From Geoalkalibacter halelectricus (GTDB lineage: Bacteria; Desulfobacterota; Desulfuromonadia; Desulfuromonadales; Geoalkalibacteraceae), in the NCBI RefSeq assembly GCF_025263685.1, contig NZ_CP092109.1, positions 2,233,001-2,297,000 on the forward strand: a stretch of DNA of 64,000 nt, read 5' to 3'. Under the pieces are notes generated by a model. That model saw only the letters and a list, made by a program, of their open reading frames with translations, did no database searches and was not told the origin of the DNA. Of the stretch, positions 57,579-64,000 are shown piece by piece (within the stretch, counting starts at the first letter, position 1; each line of letters starts with the position of its first letter). The translations under genes and the position numbers were made by a program.

Positions 57579-57968
57579 ATGTTTGGAAAAAAGGGAAATA
57601 GCGTGCCGACACCACTGGAAAAGAGCGACATCAAGGCTTTTTTGGGCCCAGGCAGCCAGTTCGAGGGAAAGTTGGCGTTCACGGAAATCGTGCGCCTTGA
57701 TGGGCTGTTTCGGGGCGAAATCAGCAGCAAGGACACTCTGATCGTCGGGCAGACCGGCGAGTTGCAGGCCGAAATCAAGGTCGGCACCCTGATCCTCAGC
57801 GGCAAGCTCAAGGGCAACGTTACCGCCGCCGCACGGGTGGAATTGCGCGCGCCGGCCGAGGTCGAGGGCAATATCGCCACCCCCTTGCTCACCGTTGAGG
57901 AAGGGGTGATCTTCAACGGCAGCCTGGAAATGGTGAAAAATTCCCCGGAACCGGCCAAGAAAGGCTGA
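57579..57968 (+). CDS. Bactofilin family cytoskeletal protein
   Basis: 129 residues from ATG 57579 (AAGGA upstream). The core, about 25-115, is a right-handed beta-helix of short hydrophobic turns: GKLAFTEIVRLDGLFRGEISS, DTLIVGQTGELQAEIKVGTLILSGKLKGNV. Bactofilins polymerise without nucleotide. Position just after parAB parallels myxobacterial loci where bactofilins organise ParABS. Confidence 0.93.
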   Translation: MFGKKGNSVPTPLEKSDIKAFLGPGSQFEGKLAFTEIVRLDGLFRGEISSKDTLIVGQTGELQAEIKVGTLILSGKLKGNVTAAARVELRAPAEVEGNIATPLLTVEEGVIFNGSLEMVKNSPEPAKKG

Positions 57969-57983
57969 TCCCCCAGCAAGGCG

Positions 57984-58012
57984 TTGACTTGCCCCGGAGC
58001 TTATGGTATTGA
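57984..58012 (+). promoter_or_regulatory. Possible sigma70 promoter of the aminotransferase leader
   Basis: TTGACT (57984-57989), a 17-bp spacer and TATTGA (58007-58012). It starts 16 bases after the bactofilin stop and would give a leader of about 250 bases. Confidence 0.35.
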
Positions 58013-58182
58013 CTCTCATTCGGCCCGGCTCCTAAAGGGCCCTTGGAAACCGGGAGTAAATCAACTCATGAGCCATGCAACTCTGCGAGCTAGCAGCGCG
58101 GCCGCCGCGGCGACCGCAGCCCAATTTCCTGCACGCGACTGTCGCATGGCGTAGCTTAGAGTTTCCTTTTGTGAAAACCTTC

Positions 58183-58213
58183 AAGCCATGGGCAGCCGCT
58201 CATGGCTTTTTTT
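58183..58213 (+). terminator. Terminator/attenuator hairpin upstream of the aminotransferase
   Basis: AAGCCATG (58183-58190) pairs with CATGGCTT (58201-58208), followed by T residues. It lies 54 bases before the aminotransferase start, the position of a leader attenuator. The 58020-58180 stretch upstream carries several GC-rich self-complementary segments but no riboswitch class was recognised. Confidence 0.7.
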
Positions 58214-58267
58214 GTCGACAAATACGCGGGAGCCAGACCCGACTCTGGCCAACAGACGGAGACCCTC

Positions 58268-59572
58268 ATGCGCAACAACATCGTGCACATCGGTGCGGGT
58301 GAACTGACCTACGAAATCCGCGCCATCGTCGAAATCGCCGAGAAGCTCAATAAACTCGGTATCAAGACCAACATGGAAAACATCGGCGATCCCGTCGCCA
58401 AGGGCGAGAAGATCCCGGTGTGGATGAAAAAAATCGTGGCGGATCTGGCCATGAAGGATTGCTCCTATGGTTATTGCGCCACCAAGGGGTTGCTCGAAAC
58501 CCGCGAATTCATTGCCAAAATGACCAATGAACGGGGCAAAACCCAAATCAGCGCCGAAGACATCATCTTTTTCAACGGCCTTGGCGACGCAATCCAAAAG
58601 GTCTACGGCTTTTTGCGTCGCGAGGCGCGGGTCATCGGCCCCTCGCCCACCTATTCCACCCACTCCTCAGGGGAGGCAGCCCATGCCGGGCAGCGACCCG
58701 TGACCTACCGTCTCGATCCGGACAACAACTGGTACCCGGATCTCGACGACCTGCGCCTGTCGGTGAAGTACAATCCGGCCATCTGCGGGATTCTCATCAT
58801 TAATCCCGACAACCCCACCGGCGCCGTCTACCCCGAGCGCATTCTCAAGGAGATCGTGAGCATCGCCAAGGAATACGATCTGTTCATCATCTGCGACGAG
58901 ATCTACCACAACCTGGTATTCAACGGCGAATCGACCAAGCCGATCTCCGATCTCATCGGCGACGTGCCGGCCATCGCCATGAAGGGCATCAGCAAGGAAT
59001 TGCCCTGGCCCGGGGCGCGCTGTGGCTGGATCGAGGTGTACAACGCCGATCGCGATCCCATGTTCAAGCGCTACATCCAAAGCATTCTCGATTCCAAGAT
59101 GGTCGAGGTGTGTTCCACCACCCTGCCGCAAAAGGCCATTCCACCTATTCTCAGTCATCCCGAGTATCCCAAGTACCTCGAGGAGCGCAAGGAACGTTAC
59201 GAGCGTCACTCCAACATCGCCTACAACATCCTTAAGGAAGTGCCGGGAATCAAGGTCAACCGCACCAACGGCGCATTTTACATGAGTGTCGCCTTTAAGC
59301 CTGACCAACTGACCGACAAGCAGACCCTGCCGATCAAAAATCCCGAGGTCAAGGCCTTGGTGGAGCACCTGGTCAACCAGCCGGGCGTGTCTCTGGACAA
59401 ACGATTTGTCTATTATCTGCTGGCATCCACGGGTATTTGCGTGGTGCCCCTGTCATCCTTCTGCACGCCGGAGCTGGGTTTCCGGATCACCCTGCTGGAG
59501 ATGAATGAAAAGGAATTTACTCATATTTTCAATACGATAGCAGAAAAAATCGGAGAATATCTGAACTCTTGA
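58268..59572 (+). CDS. Class I/II pyridoxal-phosphate aminotransferase
   Basis: 434 residues from ATG 58268 (GGAGACCC upstream); the frame is open further upstream across the terminator and is discarded. PLP features: SYGYCATKGLLETREFI, NPDNPTGAVYP, FIICDEIYHNLVF, and the Schiff-base Lys in MKGISKELPWPGARCGW. Fold type I, probably acting on alanine, aspartate or a keto acid; the exact substrate is unknown. The preceding hairpin suggests attenuation control. Confidence 0.88.
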   Translation: MRNNIVHIGAGELTYEIRAIVEIAEKLNKLGIKTNMENIGDPVAKGEKIPVWMKKIVADLAMKDCSYGYCATKGLLETREFIAKMTNERGKTQISAEDIIFFNGLGDAIQKVYGFLRREARVIGPSPTYSTHSSGEAAHAGQRPVTYRLDPDNNWYPDLDDLRLSVKYNPAICGILIINPDNPTGAVYPERILKEIVSIAKEYDLFIICDEIYHNLVFNGESTKPISDLIGDVPAIAMKGISKELPWPGARCGWIEVYNADRDPMFKRYIQSILDSKMVEVCSTTLPQKAIPPILSHPEYPKYLEERKERYERHSNIAYNILKEVPGIKVNRTNGAFYMSVAFKPDQLTDKQTLPIKNPEVKALVEHLVNQPGVSLDKRFVYYLLASTGICVVPLSSFCTPELGFRITLLEMNEKEFTHIFNTIAEKIGEYLNS

Positions 59573-59630
59573 GTGGGGTACGGACAAGGGCGCTGATTGT
59601 CGAAGCGCCGGAAGGTGGTATGTTTACCCC

Positions 59631-61007
59631 ATGACGACCCTGGCGAAAGAGGGCCTGGATGCCCCGGTGACCGATAAGCAGGACCTGATCGCCTATCTGG
59701 CGGCCGGGGCGCGGCCCCGCGAGCGCTGGGGCGTCGGAGTGGAATCAGAGAAACTGGTCGTGGACGCCGAAACCGGCGAAGCGGCGGATTTCTCCCGCAT
59801 TGAAAGATTGCTCGGGCGGTTGGAGACACGCCTGGGCTGGCGGGGACTGCGCGAGGACGGGCGCCTGATCGCATTGTTCGGCGCTGCGTCCTCAGTGACC
59901 CTGGAGCCGGGCGGCCAACTCGAGCTCTCGGGCGAACTGTGCCCCGATCTGCATTGCTGCGCCGGTGATTTCACCCGCCACCACCAGGCCGTGGTTGCCG
60001 AAGCCGCCGATCTGGGCTTGGTATTTCTCGGCTTGGGCACCCAGCCTTTCAGTTCCCTGGATCAGATCGGCTGGGTGCCCAAGGAGCGCTACCGCATTAT
60101 GGGCCCTTACATGGAGCGCACCGGGGCTCTCGGCCAGGCGATGATGAAGCAGAGTGCGGGGCTGCAGGTCAATCTGGATTTCAGCGACGAGGCCGATTGG
60201 CTTCTCAAGGTGCGCACCGGGTTGCTGCTGGCGCCGGTACTCTATGCCCTGTTCGCCAACTCGCCCCTGCTCCATGGCGGACCCAGCGGTTTTTTGTCCA
60301 CCCGCGGGGAAATCTGGGCACGTACCGACGCGGACCGCACCGGGCTGCTGCCGGAGATGTTCGCGCAAGATGCCGGCTATGCAGCTTATGTCGAGTATGC
60401 CCTGGATGTGCCCATGTATTTCATCCGGCGCAACAATTCCTACCTGTCCCTCACTGGACGGCGCCTGCCCTTTCGCACCTACCTGCGCCAGGGCTGGGGC
60501 GGGCATCGCGCCACCCTCGGCGATTGGGATCTGCATCTCTCGACGATCTTCACCGAAGTACGCTTGCGCCCGCAAATCGAGTTGCGCTCCGCCGACAGCC
60601 TACCGCCGCGCCACACCCTGGGGGTGGCGGCCCTACTCAAGGGGCTACTCTACGACCCGGAGGCGCTCGAGCAAAGCTGGCGTTTGTTGAATACAGAACT
60701 TAAGCCCCATTTGCCCCAGGTGTTTCCGGATTCCTGGCGCCTGGGCCTGAAGGCGCCCCTCGGCCGACGCAGCCTGGGGGCCCTGTGTGGGGATCTGCTC
60801 GGTCTGGCGCGCGCGGGGTTGGCGCGCCGTGGCGCACAAAACACCTGTGGCTGCAACGAAACCATCTATCTTGATCCCATCGAGGAGTTGGCGGTGGAAC
60901 AACAGACCCTGGCCGAGCGCCTGCTGGCGCGCTGGCAGGGCGCGCGGCGAGAAAAGGTAAGAGTTCTGCGGGCGCATTGCGGCTTCGGCTCGAATCTTAG
61001 TGAATAA
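59631..61007 (+). CDS. gshA: Glutamate-cysteine ligase (plant/alphaproteobacterial type)
   Basis: 458 residues. WGVGVESEKLVVD, EPGGQLELSG, GLGTQPFSS, SAGLQVNLDFSDE and STIFTEVRLRPQIELRSAD follow the GSH1/EgtA-like class of ATP-dependent ligases. It makes gamma-glutamylcysteine. No gshB is in the window. A GGCT-type enzyme that cleaves gamma-glutamyl compounds lies on the opposite strand downstream. Confidence 0.93.
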   Translation: MTTLAKEGLDAPVTDKQDLIAYLAAGARPRERWGVGVESEKLVVDAETGEAADFSRIERLLGRLETRLGWRGLREDGRLIALFGAASSVTLEPGGQLELSGELCPDLHCCAGDFTRHHQAVVAEAADLGLVFLGLGTQPFSSLDQIGWVPKERYRIMGPYMERTGALGQAMMKQSAGLQVNLDFSDEADWLLKVRTGLLLAPVLYALFANSPLLHGGPSGFLSTRGEIWARTDADRTGLLPEMFAQDAGYAAYVEYALDVPMYFIRRNNSYLSLTGRRLPFRTYLRQGWGGHRATLGDWDLHLSTIFTEVRLRPQIELRSADSLPPRHTLGVAALLKGLLYDPEALEQSWRLLNTELKPHLPQVFPDSWRLGLKAPLGRRSLGALCGDLLGLARAGLARRGAQNTCGCNETIYLDPIEELAVEQQTLAERLLARWQGARREKVRVLRAHCGFGSNLSE

Positions 61008-61202
61008 TCCGGGAATCCTGGCTAGTCGACTGTGCGTTTGCACAGTCCATGGGTGTCGGGTTGGGGACGGATTTTTACGCGCTTGACGGTGGCAGGCCTT
61101 GGTCGCCTGGTTTATAGTCATAACCATCGAAGGCCTGTTGTGGCAGGCGGGTCTTCGGTATGAAGACTCCCTCTTCATCTCAAACTCCCTCTGGCAAAAC
61201 CC

Positions 61203-61255
61203 TCAGGGCCGGTAACCGGGACATGCCTCCTCCCGTACCGGCCCTGACCCTTTTT
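61203..61255 (+). terminator. Strong terminator after gshA
   Basis: A perfect 12-bp stem (61203-61214 with 61236-61247), a 21-base loop and a T-run. It lies 196 bases after the gshA stop, far enough that a small RNA could be transcribed in between; a second hairpin GACTGTGC/GCACAGTC is at 61028-61047. Confidence 0.85.
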
Positions 61256-61294
61256 CCCGTCTACCCAGCTCGCTCGACCCTATCCCTGACAGCC

Positions 61295-61735
61295 TTAGCC
61301 CATCGTCGCGTGCGATTTGAGAAACACCTGATATTCCTCGGACAATCCGTGCCGTTCGGCGCCGCGGATGAGGGCGTCAAGATAGGCGCGGCTCGGCTTG
61401 AGGCCGCTTTTGAATTTCGCGGCGCGATACACCACGCACTCCAATTCGCCCTTGAAAGTCTGCACTTTAACAAGTTGCCGGCGATAATGGCCCTTATCGA
61501 CCCCTTCGTAGACATCGAGATTGGCCAGGCTCTCTTCGGGAACTTCGTAAACCACCCCTTCCACGACGCTACCGCGATGGTCCTGCAGATCGGCCTTGCC
61601 TGTCCCGTCGGCGCCGGGCTTATGAAACACCAACCGCACGCCGCGAACCTTGCCGGTACACACCCGCTCGAAAGCCACGCCCCGTTGGGCCAAAATGTCA
61701 GGATCCATGTTGTGGCCGTAGGCGAAATAGAGCAT
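61295..61735 (-). CDS. Gamma-glutamylcyclotransferase family protein
   Basis: 146 residues from ATG 61735, with AAAGGAG 7 bases before it (TTG 61741 is the alternative). The N-terminus YFAYGHNM corresponds to the family's YGSN substrate loop but with His in place of Ser. LDVYEGV carries the likely catalytic Glu, and YRRQLVKVQ follows. Members cyclise gamma-glutamyl peptides or degrade glutathione; convergent placement with gshA supports a thiol role by context. Confidence 0.85.
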   Translation of the reverse strand: MLYFAYGHNMDPDILAQRGVAFERVCTGKVRGVRLVFHKPGADGTGKADLQDHRGSVVEGVVYEVPEESLANLDVYEGVDKGHYRRQLVKVQTFKGELECVVYRAAKFKSGLKPSRAYLDALIRGAERHGLSEEYQVFLKSHATMG

Positions 61736-61883
61736 CGACAATCTCCTTTCCCCAATTAAGTAATGGACTCTCCCCTACCCCACTTAGTTTAGCAATCAAT
61801 TGTTTTTTTGCGCGGCAGGCGCTTGATTTGACCCCGCGACCCTGTTTGAATCAAAAGCGAGATTCCATTGTCAAGGAGAGGGT

Positions 61884-63890
61884 ATGACCAAGGAACCCCT
61901 GAATCAGGATGAGGCCCGCCGGACCATCGACTGCCTGCGTTTTCTCGCCGCCGACGCGGTGGAGCAGGCGCGTTCGGGCCACCCCGGCACGCCCATGGAG
62001 GCGGCCCCCCTGGCCTACCTGCTCTACCGCCGCCACCTGCGGCACAATCCCGCCGACTCCCACTGGCCGGGGCGCGACCGTCTGGTGTTGTCCTGCGGTC
62101 ATGCCTCGATGCTGCTCTACGGAGCACTGCATTTGGCAGGCTACGACCTTTCACTGGAGGATCTGAAAAATTTTCGCCGCCTGAACAGCCCGACGGCGGG
62201 TCATCCGGAATTCGGCAAGGCAGCGGGCGTCGAAACAACGACCGGACCCCTGGGTCAAGGGTTGGCGGTTGGGGTCGGGATGGCCATGGGCGCGAAATTT
62301 CTTGCCGAGCAGGTCAGTGACGAGTTGTTCAATTACCGCGTCTACGTGCTTTGTTCGGACGGTGATTTGATGGAGGGCGTGACCGCCGAGGCGGCCTCCC
62401 TGGCCGGACACCTGGGCCTCGGCAACCTGATCCTCATCTATCTGGACAACCGCATCACCATCGAGGGGTCTACGTCCCTGGCGTTCAGTGAGCAGGTGGC
62501 GACGCGCTTTCTCGCCTACGATTGGCAGGTGCAGCAGGTCGAGGGCGAGAATCTTGGGGAAATCGAGACGGCCCTGGACGCGGCCAAGGCCGACCCGCGC
62601 CCCTCGCTGATCATCACGCGCACCCACATCGCACCGGGCGCGCCGACCAAGCAGGACAGCGCCGAAGCGCACGGCGCTCCCCTGGGCGCCGCGGAACTGG
62701 CGGCGACCAAGCAAGCCTATGGCCGGCATCCGGACAAAAGTTTCGAAATTCCCGACGAGGTGCGCGCGCACATGGCGCATTGCCGGGTGCGCGGCGCCCG
62801 CCTGCAGGAACTCTGGGAAGAACAGCTGCGCCGCCTCGCGGACGATCCCCCGCCGGGGCTGCTCAACTGGCTGCGCAGCCGCGACGGCGGCCTGCCCGAG
62901 GGCTGGGACCGCAACCTGCCGGAATTTAGTTGCACCGACGGCCCCCTGGCCACCCGCCAGGCGAGCGGCATCGTGCTCAACGCCCTGGCCGCGCGCCTGC
63001 CCCTGCTCTTGGGCGGATCGGCGGATCTGGCCCCCTCCACCAACACCCTGCTTAAGGGTGAACGTTCCTTTTCCCGCTCCGGCAGCGGCCGCAATCTGCA
63101 TTTCGGCGTGCGCGAGCACGCCATGGGCGCGATCCTCAACGGCCTGAGCCACACACCCGGGCTGATCGCCTACGGCGCCACCTTTTTGATTTTCTCCGAT
63201 TACATGCGCCCGCCCATGCGCCTGGCGGCTCTCATGGGTCTGGCGCCGATTTACGTCTTTACCCACGACTCCATCGCCCTGGGCGAGGACGGCCCCACCC
63301 ACCAACCCGTGGAACAGTTGCCGGGACTGCGCGCCCTGCCCCATCTGCACGTCATCCGACCCGCGGACGCCAACGAAACGGCCGAGGCCTGGCGGCTGGC
63401 CGTGGAACGCCGCGACGGCCCCACCGCCCTGATTCTCAGCCGCCAGGGGCTGCCGGTACTTGACCGCGAGCGTTATGCTCCCGCCGACGGGATTCGGCGC
63501 GGCGGCTACGTGCTGGCCGAGGAACAGGGAGAGTTGCGGGCCTTGCTCATCGCCACGGGCGCCGAGGTGCATGCGGCATTGGCGGCGCGCGAGCTGCTCG
63601 AGGCCGAAGGCCTGGGAACCCGGGTGGTTAACCTGGCGTGCTGGGAACTCTTCACCGCCCAGGCGCAAGGCTACCGCGAAGCAGTGCTGCCGAGCGCCTG
63701 CCGGGCGCGTGTAGCGATCGAGGCCGCCGCGACCCTGGGCTGGGAGCGCTGGGTGGGCGCCTGGGGTGAGGTCATCGGCATGCATGAGTTTGGCGCCAGC
63801 GCCCCCGGTGCTGAACTTTTAGCCCATTTCGGGTTTACCCCTCAGGCCATCGCTGCTAGGGTAAGGCACCTGTTGGCGAGACTGAACTAG
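61884..63890 (+). CDS. tkt: Transketolase
   Basis: 668 residues, full single-chain enzyme. SGHPGTPMEAAPLAYLLY, ThDP-binding GPLGQGL and CSDGDLMEGVTAEAASLAG, DNRITIEG, the Pyr domain Glu in FGVREHAMGAI, and THDSIALGEDGPTHQPVEQL. Transfers two-carbon units in the pentose phosphate pathway. AAGGAGAGG lies before the ATG. A further gene starts 85 bases downstream, possibly in one transcript. Confidence 0.97.
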   Translation: MTKEPLNQDEARRTIDCLRFLAADAVEQARSGHPGTPMEAAPLAYLLYRRHLRHNPADSHWPGRDRLVLSCGHASMLLYGALHLAGYDLSLEDLKNFRRLNSPTAGHPEFGKAAGVETTTGPLGQGLAVGVGMAMGAKFLAEQVSDELFNYRVYVLCSDGDLMEGVTAEAASLAGHLGLGNLILIYLDNRITIEGSTSLAFSEQVATRFLAYDWQVQQVEGENLGEIETALDAAKADPRPSLIITRTHIAPGAPTKQDSAEAHGAPLGAAELAATKQAYGRHPDKSFEIPDEVRAHMAHCRVRGARLQELWEEQLRRLADDPPPGLLNWLRSRDGGLPEGWDRNLPEFSCTDGPLATRQASGIVLNALAARLPLLLGGSADLAPSTNTLLKGERSFSRSGSGRNLHFGVREHAMGAILNGLSHTPGLIAYGATFLIFSDYMRPPMRLAALMGLAPIYVFTHDSIALGEDGPTHQPVEQLPGLRALPHLHVIRPADANETAEAWRLAVERRDGPTALILSRQGLPVLDRERYAPADGIRRGGYVLAEEQGELRALLIATGAEVHAALAARELLEAEGLGTRVVNLACWELFTAQAQGYREAVLPSACRARVAIEAAATLGWERWVGAWGEVIGMHEFGASAPGAELLAHFGFTPQAIAARVRHLLARLN

Positions 63891-63975
63891 CCGGTCCACG
63901 GCCACAGCCGTTCCAGGGGCCGGCCCTGAACCTAAAGGCCCCGGGGAAAAATGTCCCGGGATCAAGGAGAAGAGC

Positions 63976-64000
63976 ATGGCAAAAAAGGAGGAGAACCCGC
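63976..64000 (+). CDS. Start of a gene cut by the window edge
   Basis: ATG 63976 with AAGGAGA upstream opens MAKKEENP; only eight residues are visible, so no function can be assigned. Its position behind transketolase suggests a pentose phosphate enzyme, but that is only context. Confidence 0.5.

Overview
The window is about 64 kb of GC-rich bacterial chromosome around the replication-initiation region. Gene content and order point to a Desulfuromonadales/Geobacter-like bacterium (Geoalkalibacter/Desulfuromonas type). The grounds are multiheme c-type cytochromes, a diheme MacA-like peroxidase, a Tol-Pal system with a lipoprotein CpoB, the order gyrA-gyrB-recF-dnaN-dnaA | rpmH-rnpA-yidD-yidC-mnmE-mnmG-rsmG-parA-parB-bactofilin, and FolE2 beside QueC. 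The taxonomic call is inference from gene order and family knowledge, not from an alignment.

Layout. 1-12 kb: 3' end of a multiheme cytochrome, a YtxH protein, an MscS-type channel, an EEP hydrolase, a diheme peroxidase, N-formylglutamate amidohydrolase, a SAP-domain mini-protein, a 57-residue membrane protein beside DoxX, a BioD/Pta-like ATPase, and an acyl-CoA dehydrogenase translationally coupled to a flavin disulfide reductase. 12-24 kb: an alpha/beta hydrolase with a secreted partner, the complete tolQ-tolR-tolA-tolB-pal-cpoB operon on the minus strand, threonine ammonia-lyase, a membrane PAS sensor, a TraB-like protein, a RuvC-fold protein and a SagB-type oxidoreductase. 24.2-27.9 kb is an accessory island: a 150-bp element with perfect terminal inverted repeats abuts a frameshifted histidine-kinase fragment, followed by an AT-richer lipoprotein, two small coupled ORFs and an orphan T6SS VgrG. 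28-40 kb: SDR, DUF2064 protein, pyk-queC-folE2 operon, small diheme lipoprotein, PBP1A, TAXI binding protein, endonuclease III, a degenerate EEP protein, cyclophilin, gpsA and a TPR protein. 40-58 kb: gyrA, gyrB, recF, dnaN and dnaA run leftwards; rpmH to bactofilin run rightwards. 58-64 kb: aminotransferase with a structured leader, glutamate-cysteine ligase, gamma-glutamylcyclotransferase, transketolase and the start of one more gene.

How it works together. The 42-58 kb core holds replication initiation (DnaA, beta clamp, RecF, gyrase), candidate origins in the two spacers flanking dnaA, and the ParABS segregation system. A perfect parS palindrome lies between mnmE and mnmG, about 4 kb from dnaA, and a second, 13/16 match lies in the recF 3' end. 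DnaA-box-like pairs also occur at 37.0 kb and 29.4 kb. Tol-Pal, PBP1A and bactofilin add envelope and cell-shape functions. No tRNA, rRNA or CRISPR array was recognised.
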